DNA from: Acuticoccus sp039034015
GTDB taxonomy: Bacteria > Pseudomonadota > Alphaproteobacteria > Rhizobiales > Amorphaceae
Length of the DNA stretch: 64,000 nt
Assembly: GCA_039034015.1 (NCBI GenBank)
Contig: JBCCBM010000001.1
Location: 186,001 to 250,000 of the forward strand
Direction: 5' to 3'
Below, piece after piece: positions 17,656 through 28,410 of this stretch. The translations under genes were made by a program, and so were the position numbers. How positions within the stretch are numbered: position 1 is the stretch's first letter; the number at the start of each line of letters is the position of its first letter. The notes below the pieces were generated by a model, which did no database searches, was not told where the DNA came from, and worked only from the letters and a program-made list of their open reading frames with translations.

Positions 17656-18924
17656 CTAGAACTGGCCGTGGGTGCCGGAGGCGAAGCGCCGCCCGAACAA
17701 GCCCGTTGGTCGCAAGAGGAGCGTGAGGGTGAGCACGATCATCCCGTAAGCGGGGATGTAGCTGGCGGCCTTTTGCGCGTCGGGCACGCAGCCTGTGCCG
17801 GCCGCCTCCACGAGGCCCACGAGGATGCCGCCCACGAACGCGCCGGGGAGGGAGCCGAGGCCGCCCAAGACCACAATCACGAAGGAGCGCATGGCGGGGA
17901 TCGCGCCCACCTGGGGGAGCCATGAGAACGCCTGGACGAGGAGCGCGCCGGCGAGCGCTGCGATCATGCCGCCGAGCGCAAAGGCGAGCATATTCATGCG
18001 GTTGGGGTCGATGCCGGCGATGGCCGCCGCGTCCCGATCTTGGGAGACGGCGCGCAGGGCTTTGCCGGTCCATGTGCGGTGGAGGAGGTAGAGGAGCGCC
18101 AGGAGCACGAGGATGCAGGTGATTGCCGCGATGAAGCGGGGGTTGGAGATGGAGATGGTGTCGAACAAGGTGAGGTTGCCGCGGCTGGTGCGGATCCAGA
18201 GCGGGTCGGCGCCCTCCGGCCAGCGAATGCGCGGAAAGTCGATGAAGCGCTGGGCCTTCACGGGGGTGGCGCCGTGGATGGCTTGGACGAAATATTGGAG
18301 GGTGAACGCCAAGCCAAATGTGGCAAGGATGCCGTATTCGACGGGGCGGTCGACCTTGCCTTTGTACATCGGCGTCAACATCGCGCGCTCGAAGGCGGCA
18401 CCCAGGATGAAGGCGACCAGGCACGCGCCCATGACGCCCACCAGCGGGTTGACGCCGGGGAGCCAGACGGCGGTGATGTAATAGACCAGCATTCCGCCGA
18501 TCATGTAAAATTCGCCGTGGGCAAAGCTGACGACGCCGAGGATGGAGAAGATGAGCGTCAAGCCGAGCGCCATAAAACCGTAGATGATGCCGATGATGAG
18601 GCCGTTGGAGATTTGGCTGGCAACGAATGAGCCGTTGGAGACGCACACATTGTCAGGATCGGCGAAGGAGAAGGCGGCGGCGATGAGGACGACCGCCAAG
18701 ATGCCGAAGCCGACGATGATGCGACCGGAGAGTTTTGGCGTGGTGGCCCAGAGAAGGCCGACGCCGACGGGGCCGAGCGCAGCGCCGGACATGGCACCCA
18801 CAAAATTGGCGTTGGAGGTGTCAAGGTCGCGGGCCAAGTAGCGCTGGCGCAAGAGGATGCTGCCGAGCACGCCCCAGACGACCATCCAACCGATGACGCC
18901 CCAAAAAATCGTCGGTGATTCCAA
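17656..18924 (-). CDS. livH: Branched-chain-type ABC transporter permease (LivH family) with N-terminal extension
   Basis: 422 residues. The LivH core starts near residue 105 (SQISNGLIIGIIYGFMALGLTLIFSILGVVSFAHGEF) and includes the coupling segment RAVSQDRDAAAIAGIDPNRMN. Ahead of it are about 100 residues with three further hydrophobic helices (for example FWGVIGWMVVWGVLGSILL), which ordinary LivH proteins of 290-340 residues lack. The TTG at 18924 is preceded by GGGGGA at plausible spacing. A shorter start inside would lose the extension, but the extension is continuous, hydrophobic and well coded, so I keep it. Confidence 0.82.
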   Translation of the reverse strand: MESPTIFWGVIGWMVVWGVLGSILLRQRYLARDLDTSNANFVGAMSGAALGPVGVGLLWATTPKLSGRIIVGFGILAVVLIAAAFSFADPDNVCVSNGSFVASQISNGLIIGIIYGFMALGLTLIFSILGVVSFAHGEFYMIGGMLVYYITAVWLPGVNPLVGVMGACLVAFILGAAFERAMLTPMYKGKVDRPVEYGILATFGLAFTLQYFVQAIHGATPVKAQRFIDFPRIRWPEGADPLWIRTSRGNLTLFDTISISNPRFIAAITCILVLLALLYLLHRTWTGKALRAVSQDRDAAAIAGIDPNRMNMLAFALGGMIAALAGALLVQAFSWLPQVGAIPAMRSFVIVVLGGLGSLPGAFVGGILVGLVEAAGTGCVPDAQKAASYIPAYGMIVLTLTLLLRPTGLFGRRFASGTHGQF

Positions 18925-18964
18925 ATTGTCCCCCGTGGCCGCTTTTGCGGTCCATCAAACGAAT

Positions 18965-18993
18965 GGGGCCGGGCGCATTTGGCGCCCGGCCCC
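18965..18993 (-). terminator. Intercistronic hairpin between the binding-protein gene and livH
   Basis: A perfect 12-bp GC-rich stem (18965-18976 with 18982-18993) and a 5-base loop lie just after the binding-protein stop. On the minus strand it is followed only by a weak ATTCGTTT. It is best read as a partial terminator or mRNA-stabilising hairpin that lets the binding protein be made in excess over the membrane components. Confidence 0.7.
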
Positions 18994-19000
18994 GAAAATT

Positions 19001-20242
19001 CTATTCGTTGACGAAGACCGGATCGGCGGTCTTGTAGGCGTCGGGGTAGACGATGGCCGCCGAGGTGGAGGACTGCCCCTCCTCTTGGTATTGAATCATG
19101 GTGATGGCGGGGTCGGGCCACTGGTGCCACCACTCATCGCCCTTGCCATCTTCGCTGGGGTCCTTCTTGAGGCCATAGTCGAAGTAGATGCGGCCAAGGG
19201 TGCCGTCGTGGCTGATGTTTTCGAGCGCGGTGACGATGGCGCTCCCCTCGGTGGTGCCCGCTTCGTTGATGGCCTGGGCGAGGATCGCAATGGAATCATA
19301 GGCTTCCATGGCGTAGCTCTCGACATCGGATTTGCCGGTGCGCTCTTTGTAGACCGCGGCGAAGGCCTTGCCCTTTTCGGTGAACTGGCTTTCGGGAACG
19401 CCAATGCGCTGCACGAAGGCGTATTGGCCGTCGGGCACGTTGGTCCAGTAGGCGCCTGATTCCAGAGCGTCTTGGCCGGTCTGGAACGGAATATCGAGGG
19501 GGCCGATGCCCGCGTCCGCCGCCTGTTGGGTAAAGTTGAACGCGGCCTCACCGGTGACCAGCGTAATGATCATGTTCGGGTCTTCGGCTTTGATCCGCTC
19601 CACGATGCCGGCATAGTCTTGGGTGCCGATGTCGACGGAGAAGATGACCGATTCAACGCCGTTTTCGTTAAGACCTTTGGCGGTCTCTTGGCTGGCGGGG
19701 ATGCCGTAGTCGGTGTTTTCGGTGAGGATGGCGACCTTTTCGACGCCCGGCACCGTGAGCGCAAATTCCCAGATGATGTTGGATGTCCAGGATGAGAGCG
19801 GCGCGATGCGGAAGATGTACTTTTGCTTGTCGCCCGTAATCGTGTCGTTCCACGTCTCGGCGAAGACGACCGGGATTTCGCGCGCGTTGGCGACATCTTT
19901 TGAGGCAACGCCCACGGAGGAGTGGTAGCCGCCGCCAACCGCCACGACGCCGTCTTGGGTGATGAGGCGTTCCATCACGGCGGTGGCGCGTTCTGGCAGC
20001 CCTTCAGAATCGCCGATGACCACGTCAATGTCGCAGCCGAGGACGCCGCCGGCGGCGTTGATGTCTTCCTCAGCGATGAGCATTGCATCGCGCATCGCCT
20101 CGCCGCCGACCACGGTGCCGGGGGCGGAGAGCGGGGCCAACGCCCCGATTTTGATGGGGCAATCCTGCGCCTGTGCGCCGGCGGTGAATGCCAGCGTGCC
20201 GGCGGCCGCGGTTGCGGCAAGCCATCCGAAACGTCGTGTCAT
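19001..20242 (-). CDS. Periplasmic substrate-binding protein of the Liv-type transporter
   Basis: 413 residues from the ATG at 20242 (MTRRFGWLAATAAAG). The Sec signal peptide ends near AGAQAQ; the mature protein begins DCPIKIGALAPLSAPG, a typical type I periplasmic binding fold (Peripla_BP_6). The phrases AEDINAAGGVLG and AVGGGYHSSVGVASKDVANAREIPVV match the ligand-binding cleft region of LivJ/AmiC-type proteins. It is the first gene of the operon extending to 9614. Confidence 0.9.
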   Translation of the reverse strand: MTRRFGWLAATAAAGTLAFTAGAQAQDCPIKIGALAPLSAPGTVVGGEAMRDAMLIAEEDINAAGGVLGCDIDVVIGDSEGLPERATAVMERLITQDGVVAVGGGYHSSVGVASKDVANAREIPVVFAETWNDTITGDKQKYIFRIAPLSSWTSNIIWEFALTVPGVEKVAILTENTDYGIPASQETAKGLNENGVESVIFSVDIGTQDYAGIVERIKAEDPNMIITLVTGEAAFNFTQQAADAGIGPLDIPFQTGQDALESGAYWTNVPDGQYAFVQRIGVPESQFTEKGKAFAAVYKERTGKSDVESYAMEAYDSIAILAQAINEAGTTEGSAIVTALENISHDGTLGRIYFDYGLKKDPSEDGKGDEWWHQWPDPAITMIQYQEEGQSSTSAAIVYPDAYKTADPVFVNE

Positions 20243-20339
20243 GGAGTGTTCGTCCCTGCGCGGTGCATGGGAAGTCCCACGCAAATGCCGCTTGTGTTGC
20301 CGTTCGACGCGTCACGTTAAAATGATCGCTTCGTCGAAT

Positions 20340-20370
20340 GCAAACGGGCGTTGTCACCGCCTACTGTCAA
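20340..20370 (-). promoter_or_regulatory. Possible promoter for the Liv/aminotransferase/dgc operon
   Basis: On the minus strand, TTGACA (20370-20365) lies in a locally AT-richer 137-bp gap upstream of the binding-protein gene. No good -10 hexamer stands at 17 bases, though TTTGCAT follows a few bases farther. It is the only place in the operon with room for a promoter. Confidence 0.3.
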
Positions 20371-20379
20371 GGACGGTTG

Positions 20380-21144
20380 TCATCCGCTGGTCGGCGGGAA
20401 CGGGGTGGCGAAGGAGCGGCTGGTCTCGCCGGCGGCGCGGCGGCGGTCCTCCTCGGCCTTGATGGCGGCATCGATGGGCGTGCGGTCGGTGATGCCGGAG
20501 AAATTGTCTCGCGTGGGCATGGCATCGGCGATGTGGAGGAAGCGCTCGTTGGCGACGGCGTAGAGGCGGCGGAGTTCTGGGAGGGGGTCGGGATGGTCGT
20601 CGGCGCGAAGGGACACCCAGGGGTAATCCTCGGTGCGGTGGACGACGAGGGCGGCGGACTGGGTGCCCCGCTTGTCGCCCCCGGCGGCGGCGCCCGCCTC
20701 CATGGCGTCCATCAAGCGTTCGGCGAGGGGGCGGGCGGGTTCAGCGCAAAAGGCTTTGAGCGTTTGGGTGAGCACCGCTTCGCCCGCCAACATGTTGCCG
20801 GCGACCGACACGTTTGCCGCGGAAAAATGGCCGCACCAGGGGATGCAGTCGGCGCCGGTGTGGGCGGCGGCGCGCCCGGCGGGGTCGACGGCATGGAGCT
20901 GGCGGATGGCGGACCCATTGTCCCGCGCCACAAGGTTGGCGATGACGTCTGCGGCGTCCTCCCCGGCGGCGATGCGGTCGGCGGCCTCCATGCCCCAAAG
21001 GGGGCTGACGAAGGCTTGGGTGGCGACCGCGCAGCGCGCGCCCCGCACATGGGGGACGACGGCGCCAACGGCAAAGAAGCGGCTTGCGACGGCAACGCCG
21101 AACTGGCCGGTGGCCGGGTCGCGCGCGGCGATGGAGTAGGTCAT
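20380..21144 (-). CDS. DUF1028 family protein (Ntn-hydrolase-like)
   Basis: 254 residues from the ATG at 21144 (MTYSIAARDPATGQFGVAVAS), which is the diagnostic DUF1028 opening. Other family marks are GALxPHVR-like VVPHVRGARCAVATQAF and NMLAGEAVL. Members lie beside gamma-glutamyltransferase and peptide transporter genes in many proteobacteria and are thought to be hydrolases of the Ntn type; the reaction is not established. Here it starts 14 bases after the ggt stop and is the last gene of the dpp/ggt operon. Confidence 0.85.
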   Translation of the reverse strand: MTYSIAARDPATGQFGVAVASRFFAVGAVVPHVRGARCAVATQAFVSPLWGMEAADRIAAGEDAADVIANLVARDNGSAIRQLHAVDPAGRAAAHTGADCIPWCGHFSAANVSVAGNMLAGEAVLTQTLKAFCAEPARPLAERLMDAMEAGAAAGGDKRGTQSAALVVHRTEDYPWVSLRADDHPDPLPELRRLYAVANERFLHIADAMPTRDNFSGITDRTPIDAAIKAEEDRRRAAGETSRSFATPFPPTSG

Positions 21145-21158
21145 GGGCGTCCTCGCCG

Positions 21159-22943
21159 TTAACGCCCGATGGCGTAGGCCTGCATGAGGCGTGGGGTGGC
21201 GGCGGCCTTCAAGAGGCCGTCGGTGTTGCGGCTTGCGGCGGTGAGGCGGCCAACGGTCCAGGGTTCGGCGACCTCCACGGCGTGGCCCCGCGCGCGAAGA
21301 TTTTCGATCACGGCATCGCCGAGGGCGGGTTCGACCATTAGGTGGCCGAGGCGAATGCCGCGGGGGTCGAACGAGGCTTGGAGGTGGCCGGTGTGGAAGA
21401 GGGGACCGTCGATCGCCTCTTGGAGGTTCATGCCGCCGTGGATGAGGCGCAGCAGGAAGATGAGCTGCCACTGGTCTTGCTGGTCGCCGCCGGGGGTGCC
21501 GAAGGCGAGGCGGCGGCCGTCGGTGGCCGCCATGGAGGGCGAGAGGGTTGTGCGGGGGCGCCGGCCTGGCGCGAGGGAGGTGGGAAGACCCTCGGTGAGC
21601 CAAAACATTTGCGCGCGCGTGTTGAGCGGCATGCCAAGGCCCGGGATCACGGGCGAGGACTGGAGCCAGCCGCCGGAGGGGGTGGCGGACACCATGTTGC
21701 CCCATCGGTCGATGACATCGAGGTGGACGGTGTCGCCCCGCCGCTCGGTGAGGTGGGCCATGGTGGGCTCGCCAGCGCCGGGGCCCGCGGCGGCGGCTGG
21801 GGCGGCGGCGCGGGCGATGGCGGCGTCTGCGAGCGGCTCAAACCCTTCGATGTTTCCGGGGCGGAGGTCCATCGATGCTTCTGCGCCAAGGAGGGCTCGG
21901 CGGGTGGCGGCGTACGTCTCTGATAGGAGCGTTTTTGTGGGGATCGTGCTGTGGGCGGGGTCGCCATAATAGGCCTCGCGGTCGGCGAAGGCGAGTTTGA
22001 GTGTCTCGGTGACGGTGTGGACGAAGGGGGCGCCGGCAAGGTCCATGGCGGCGACATCGACCCCTTCCAGGATTCTTAGGGATTGCAGGAGGGTCGGGCC
22101 TTGGGTCCACGGACCGCCCTTAAAAACCTGCCAGCCATTTGTTTCGATCGAGAGGGGGTGTTCGTAGGTGGCTTGCCAGCCGGCCATGTCCTGGCCGGTG
22201 AGGACGCCCTTTCGGCGGGCGCCGGCGGCGTCCATGACGCAGGCATCGCGCAGGTAATTGTCGATGGCCTCGGCGACGAAACCTTGGGCAAAGGCGTTGC
22301 GGGCGGCGTCAATGCCGGCCTCTCGGGTGGGTTTTGTTTCAGCCGCCTCAACGAGGCGGGTCCAGGTTTGCGCGAGGGCGGGGTTGCGGAAGAGGGCGCC
22401 CGCGGTGGGGGGCTTGCCGCCGGGCAGAAAAGTTTCGAACGAGGTGGGCCACTCGGTGCGGAAGAAGGTCTCTAGGCCGGCGATGGTGGCGGCGACGCGG
22501 GGGAGGAGCGGGTGGCCGTTGGCGGCGTAGGCGATGGCGGGGGCGAGGACGTCGCGCAGGGGGAGCGTGCCATGGTCGCGCAGCATGAGCATCCACGCGT
22601 CGAACGCGCCGGGGACGACGGTGGCGAGGAGGCCTGAGCCTGGGATGCGGGTGAGGCCTTCGTCGCGGTAGTGCGCGATGGTGGCGCCGGCGGGGGCGGG
22701 GCCTTGGCCGGAGACCATGGTGGGGGTGTCGGCCCCCGCGGGCCAGAGGAGGGCGGGCATGTCGCCCAGCGGGCCGTTGAGGTGGGGTTCGACGACATGG
22801 AGCACAAAACCCATGGCGACGGCCGCGTCCACCGCGTTGCCGCCGGCCTCAAGGATCTTCATGCCGACGGCGGAGGCGATCCAGTGGGTGGAGGTGGCAA
22901 CGCCAAACGTGCCTGTGATCTCGGGCCGGGTGGTGAAGCGCAA
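21159..22943 (-). CDS. ggt: Gamma-glutamyltransferase family protein
   Basis: 594 residues from a TTG at 22943 preceded by GAGG at eight bases; the frame extends upstream only through the overlapping permease gene. N-terminal family block: ATSTHWIASAVGMKILEAGGNA-type sequence with DAAVAMGFVL. The autocleavage and nucleophile Thr is at about residue 405 in RRGDTVHLDVIDRWGN, followed by GGWLQSSPVIPGLGMPLN. No signal peptide is apparent, so it may be cytoplasmic and act on imported gamma-glutamyl peptides, consistent with the peptide transporter genes ahead of it. Confidence 0.85.
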   Translation of the reverse strand: MRFTTRPEITGTFGVATSTHWIASAVGMKILEAGGNAVDAAVAMGFVLHVVEPHLNGPLGDMPALLWPAGADTPTMVSGQGPAPAGATIAHYRDEGLTRIPGSGLLATVVPGAFDAWMLMLRDHGTLPLRDVLAPAIAYAANGHPLLPRVAATIAGLETFFRTEWPTSFETFLPGGKPPTAGALFRNPALAQTWTRLVEAAETKPTREAGIDAARNAFAQGFVAEAIDNYLRDACVMDAAGARRKGVLTGQDMAGWQATYEHPLSIETNGWQVFKGGPWTQGPTLLQSLRILEGVDVAAMDLAGAPFVHTVTETLKLAFADREAYYGDPAHSTIPTKTLLSETYAATRRALLGAEASMDLRPGNIEGFEPLADAAIARAAAPAAAAGPGAGEPTMAHLTERRGDTVHLDVIDRWGNMVSATPSGGWLQSSPVIPGLGMPLNTRAQMFWLTEGLPTSLAPGRRPRTTLSPSMAATDGRRLAFGTPGGDQQDQWQLIFLLRLIHGGMNLQEAIDGPLFHTGHLQASFDPRGIRLGHLMVEPALGDAVIENLRARGHAVEVAEPWTVGRLTAASRNTDGLLKAAATPRLMQAYAIGR

Positions 22944-22960
22944 AGCGGGAACCTCGATGG

Positions 22961-23848
22961 TCAGTGGTCGCGCGGGTCGAGCGCATCGCGCAGCCCGTCG
23001 CCCAAAAGGTTGAAGCCCAGCACCACCAGGAAAATTGCAATGCCCGGGTAAAGCGCCATCCAGGGGGCCTGCTCGATGAAGTTTTTGGCAGTGTTCAGCA
23101 TGGAGCCCCAGGAGGGGGCGGGGGGCTGTTGGCCAAGGCCCAAAAAGCTGAGGGAGGCCTCGGCGATGATGGCCATCGCGATGGTGAGCGTTGCCTGGAC
23201 GAGGATGGGCGGAAAGATGTTGGGCAGGATGTAGCGCCAGATGAGAGCGTGGGTTTTGAGGCCGATGGCGCGGGCGCTCTCCACGTAGTCTTCCGTCATG
23301 ACGGAGAGGGTTTGGGCGCGTGCAAGGCGGATGAAGATGGGCATGGCGGAGAGGCCAATGGCGATCATCGCATTTTCGAGCGAGGGGCCGAGGAAGGCGG
23401 CGAGCGCGATGGCGAGGATGAGGAAGGGGGCGGCGAGCAGCGCCTCGGTCATGCGGCTCACGGCCGCGTCCGTCCATCCGCGGCGCAGACCTGCCAACAC
23501 GCCAAGCGGCACGCCGAGGACGACCGCGATGGCGACGGAGACGACGCCCGCCATGAGCGAGGCTTGCGCGCCCCAGATCATGCGGGAGAGGACATCGCGG
23601 CCGATTTCATCGGTGCCGAAGAGGTAGGTGGCGGAGGGGGCTTGGCGGACGGCGAGCCAGTCGGTGGCTGTTGGCGCGGCGATGGGCAAGAGGGGCGCAA
23701 GGGCGGCGACCGCGGCAAAGAAGACGACCAGGGCGCCGCCGAAGAGTGCGGCGGGGTTCTTGCGGAATTTTCGCCAGAAGCGTGAGCCTTTGGGGGCGAC
23801 GGAGTCGTCCTCAATGGCGGCGGGTGGGTCGCCCGCGACCACACTCAT
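22961..23848 (-). CDS. dppC: Dipeptide/oligopeptide ABC transporter permease (DppC family)
   Basis: 295 residues from the ATG at 23848, which overlaps the dppB stop (ATGA). It has a cytoplasmic N-terminus, one helix, a large periplasmic loop with FGTDEIGRDVLSRMIWGAQASL (the DppC hallmark), then five helices and the EAA coupling loop ESARAIGLKTHALIWRYILPN. Together with DppB it forms the channel. Confidence 0.9.
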   Translation of the reverse strand: MSVVAGDPPAAIEDDSVAPKGSRFWRKFRKNPAALFGGALVVFFAAVAALAPLLPIAAPTATDWLAVRQAPSATYLFGTDEIGRDVLSRMIWGAQASLMAGVVSVAIAVVLGVPLGVLAGLRRGWTDAAVSRMTEALLAAPFLILAIALAAFLGPSLENAMIAIGLSAMPIFIRLARAQTLSVMTEDYVESARAIGLKTHALIWRYILPNIFPPILVQATLTIAMAIIAEASLSFLGLGQQPPAPSWGSMLNTAKNFIEQAPWMALYPGIAIFLVVLGFNLLGDGLRDALDPRDH

Positions 23849-24789
23849 TGATCCTTCATCCGGGGGTTGAGGATGCGGTAGGCGGCGTCTGCAAAAATGT
23901 TCATGGCGATGAAGGCGATGCCGGTGCAAAGGACGATGCCTTGGACGACGGCGTAGTCGCGGTTGAAGACGGCGTCGACGACGAGTTTGCCAAAGCCGGG
24001 GATCGTAAAGATCTGCTCGGTGAGGACGGCGCCGGCCAAGAGTTCCCCGAAGAGGAGCGTGGTGACGGTGACGATGGGGACGAGGGCGTTGCGCAGCGCG
24101 TGCTTGATGAGGACGATGCGCTCGGCAAGGCCTTTTGCGCGGGCGGTGCGCACGTAGTCGGAGGTGAGGACGGTCAGCATGGCGGAGCGGGTGTGGCGCA
24201 TGAGGGTGGCCGCAAGGCCGGTGCCGAGCACAAAGGCGGGCATCAGCATGGTTTTGATGGACTGGAGCGGGTCCTCGAAGAAGGGTTGGTAGCCGGAGGC
24301 GGGGAGCCAGCCAAGGTTCACCGAGACCAGCAAAATCAGCATGATGCCGAGCCAGAAGTTGGGGACCGACAGACCTGAGAGGGCGATGGTGTTGGCGAGC
24401 CAGTCGATCCAGGTGCCTTTTTTGTAGGCGGAGAGGACGCCGGCGGGGATGCCGATCACCATGGCGATGATGAGCGCCATCACGGCAAGCTGGAGCGTGA
24501 CGGGGAGTTTTTCGCCGATCAGCTCCAGCACGGGCTGGTTGGTGCGCAGCGAAATGCCAAGGTCGCCCTGAAGAGCGCTGCCGATCCAATAAAAATACTG
24601 CATCACGATGGGGTCGTTGAGGCGGTATTTTTCGCGCAGGTACGCGAGGACTTCCGGGTTTCTGTCTTCGCCGGCCATGGCAAGGACAGGATCGCCCGGA
24701 AGAAGCTTTTGGAGCCCGAACACGAAGATCGAGATCAAGATGATGGTGGGCACCGCAATCAGAAGACGACGACCCAGAAAGGCAAGCAT
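23845..24789 (-). CDS. dppB: Dipeptide/oligopeptide ABC transporter permease (DppB family)
   Basis: 314 residues with six transmembrane segments. It opens FLGRRLLIAVPTIILISIFVF and has the LPGDPV motif and GEDRNPEVLAYLREKYRLNDP typical of DppB, and the EAA loop TARAKGLAERIVLIKHALRN. It starts 50 bases after the binding-protein gene, beyond a hairpin. Confidence 0.9.
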   Translation of the reverse strand: MLAFLGRRLLIAVPTIILISIFVFGLQKLLPGDPVLAMAGEDRNPEVLAYLREKYRLNDPIVMQYFYWIGSALQGDLGISLRTNQPVLELIGEKLPVTLQLAVMALIIAMVIGIPAGVLSAYKKGTWIDWLANTIALSGLSVPNFWLGIMLILLVSVNLGWLPASGYQPFFEDPLQSIKTMLMPAFVLGTGLAATLMRHTRSAMLTVLTSDYVRTARAKGLAERIVLIKHALRNALVPIVTVTTLLFGELLAGAVLTEQIFTIPGFGKLVVDAVFNRDYAVVQGIVLCTGIAFIAMNIFADAAYRILNPRMKDQ

Positions 24790-24807
24790 GGCGGCGCTCC
24801 TGTTGGG

Positions 24808-24831
24808 GGAAGCGGGCGCGGGCCCGCTTCC
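24808..24831 (-). terminator. Intercistronic hairpin between the peptide-binding protein gene and dppB
   Basis: A perfect 10-bp stem (24808-24817 with 24822-24831) and a 4-base loop, no T-tract after it on the minus strand. As in other ABC operons, it probably stabilises the upstream binding-protein message or lowers read-through. Confidence 0.65.
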
Positions 24832-24839
24832 AGTTGGGG

Positions 24840-26338
24840 TTAGCCCTTGGTGACGCCTTCCAGGCGGATCATGCCGTCGGGGTAGGGGATGAAGCCTTTG
24901 ATGTCTTCGTCCAGCGCCCAGATCCAGGTGACGTGGTAGAGGTAGATGATCGGAAGGTCGGCGTTTAAGATTTCGCGCGCGGCGTCGTAGCTTTGCTTGC
25001 GCGTGTCGAAGTCTGTGGCGGTGCGGGCGGCGTCCAGCAGGGTGTCGACTTGCGGGTTGGAGTAGCCGCTGTCGTTGATGCCGCCGCCGGTGGTGGCGAA
25101 CTGGTGGATGTTGCCATCTGGGTCGACGCGGCCGGACCAGCCGATTTGGCTGGCGGTGTAATCGCCGGCGGATTGATCGCGCAGGAGGGTGGCGAACTCT
25201 TTGGCGATGAGTTCAATGTTGATCCCAGCCTCGGCGGCCATGGCTTGCACCACCTGCATGACTTGCATCTGCACGGGGTTGTTGGTGACCTGAACTTCAA
25301 GGGTGAGGCCATCGGCAAAGCCGGCTTCTGCGAGGAGCGCTTTGGCGGCGTCCACATCGCGCTCTGGCACGGGAAAATCGGCGTTGTACCACGGCGAGGT
25401 GGGCGGGAAGGGCTGGTTGCCGGCCGCGAATGCGCCCTCGAAGACCACCTGGTTGAGGATCGCGCGGTCGACGGAAAGGCTCAGCGCTTGGCGGATTTTT
25501 GCCTCTTGGCCGAGCGGATTGTCGGCGCCGGCGCCGTTCGCGACATTGATGGTGATGCCCTGGTAGCCGAGCGACACGGCCTGTTCGAGCTGGAGGCCGT
25601 CGTCGTTGGTGACGGAGCCAACGTCGGTGGCGGCGAGGCGCTCAAGCATATCAAGGTCGCCGGAGCGAAGGTTTGCAAGGCGCACCGTGGTGTCGGGGAT
25701 GGGCACGAACGTGACGGTGTCGATGGTGATGGCGTCGGCGTTCCAGTAATCGTCAAACTTGGTGAGGACGATGCGGTCTTGCTGCACCCGCTCTGTGAAG
25801 GTGAAGGGGCCGGAGCAGATGGGGTTGAGGCCAAAGTCGGTGCCGGCGGCGTCCGTTGCGGTGGGCGAGAGCATCATGCCCGACCGGTCGGCGAACTGGG
25901 CCAGGAGCGTTGCGTCGGGCGCGCCAAGGGTGAATTTGACGGTGAAATCGTCCACCGCTTCCACGCCGGTGATGGATTTCACCTCTGATTTGCGGCGGCT
26001 TTCGGGAAGGTTTTGGCTGCGGTCGATGTTGGCGACGACGGCGGCGGCGTTGAAGGGCGTGCCATCGTGGAAGGATGCATCGTCCCGCAGGGTCATGGTG
26101 AGTTCAAGGCCATCATCGGACCAATCCCACCCGGTGGCGAGTTGGGGGATGATTTCAAGGTCCGGCGTGATGTCGACCAGCTTGTCGCAGAGCGAGGCGT
26201 AGACGATGCGGCCGACGAAGGTGCGCGATTGGTCGGGGTCCAAGACGTCGGGGTCGTCTTGCAGGCCGATGCGAAGGTCTGCGGCGTGGAGCGCGGTTGT
26301 GCTGAGCGCGAAGGCCAGCGCCACACCAAGGGTTCGTT

Positions 26339-26348
<10 letters not shown>
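24840..26348 (-). CDS. Peptide-type ABC transporter substrate-binding protein (SBP_bac_5)
   Basis: 502 residues from the ATG at 26348. The signal peptide MVLKRTLGVALAFALSTTALHA is cut before ADLRIGLQDDPDVLDPDQS. The family block LATGWDWSDDGLELTMTLRDDASFHDGTPF is present, as is the C-terminal DLPIIYLYHVTWIWAL. Cluster 5 binding proteins take di/oligopeptides, glutathione or nickel; the neighbouring ggt favours glutathione or another gamma-glutamyl compound. The gene overlaps the dppF stop by ten bases. Confidence 0.9.
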
Positions 26349-27429
<1,081 letters not shown>

Positions 27430-27433
<4 letters not shown>

Positions 27434-28410
27434 GACGCGGCCGCCTCGAGCGGGGCACGGTGGCAGGCGACGGTGTGGCCGGGGGCAGCGGCCGTGAGGG
27501 GCGGTGGGGCAGCGCACGCGCGGACCGCGAACGGGCAGCGGCTTTGAAACCGGCAGCCGGCGGGCATGGCGCCCGGCGGGGGGACAAGGCCCGGGATGGT
27601 AACGAGCCGCTCGGTCCGGGCGCCGAGGGACGGCATCGAGCTCATGAGGCCGATGGTGTAGGGGTGCTGCGGGTCTTCGAACACGGCGGCGGCGGGGCCG
27701 GCCTCCACCACGCGCCCGGCGTACATGACGACCACGGTGTCGGCCATTTCAGCCACCACGCCAAGGTCGTGGGTGATGAGGATGAGAGCGGTTCCGGTCT
27801 CGTCCTGAAGGGCGCGGATGAGGTCCAGGATTTGGGCTTGGATGGTGACGTCGAGGGCGGTGGTGGGCTCGTCGGCGATGATGAGTTTTGGGTCGTTGGC
27901 GAGCGCCATGGCGATCATGGCGCGCTGGCGCATGCCGCCGGAGAGCTGGTGCGGGTAGGCGTCGAGCCGCTTTTCGGGGGCGGGGATGCGCACGCGGGCA
28001 AGCATGGCGCGCGCGCGCTCCCGGGCGGCGGCGGCGCCAAGGCCTTGGTGGCGGCGGACGGATTCAGCGATTTGTTCGCCGATGGGGATCGCGGGGTTGA
28101 GCGAGGTCATCGGCTCTTGAAAGATCATCGCCATCTGGCCGCCGCGAATATCGCGCCGTGCGGCGGCGGGGAGGGTTAGAAGGTTTTGGCCGGCAAAGTG
28201 GGCGGCGCCGCTGCGGATCGAAAGCGGCGGTGTGGGCAAGAGGCCCATGAGCGCGAGGGCGGTGAGGCTTTTGCCGCAGCCCGATTCGCCCACCACGCAC
28301 ACCGTTTCGCCCGGGTGGACGGTGAAGGAGAGGGCGTCGACCAGCGGAGTTTGTGCGCCGGCCATGGCGATTGAGAGCGCGTCCACCGACAGGAGCGGGG
28401 GCGCTGTCAT
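27430..28410 (-). CDS. dppD: Dipeptide ABC transporter ATP-binding protein (DppD family)
   Basis: 326 residues. Walker A GESGCGKSL (the Ser/Thr after Lys is Ser), Q-loop MIFQEPMTSLNP, signature LSGGMRQRAMIAMAL, Walker B LIIADEPTTALDVT, switch His LITHDLGV. The C-terminal domain has CRFQSRCPFAVRAC. It overlaps the regulator stop (ATGA), placing the regulator first in the operon. Confidence 0.92.

Noticed and set aside
16703..18646. 647-codon minus-strand frame across livM and livH
   Set aside because: Arg/His/Pro-rich, no motifs; it is an alternative frame of the two permease genes.
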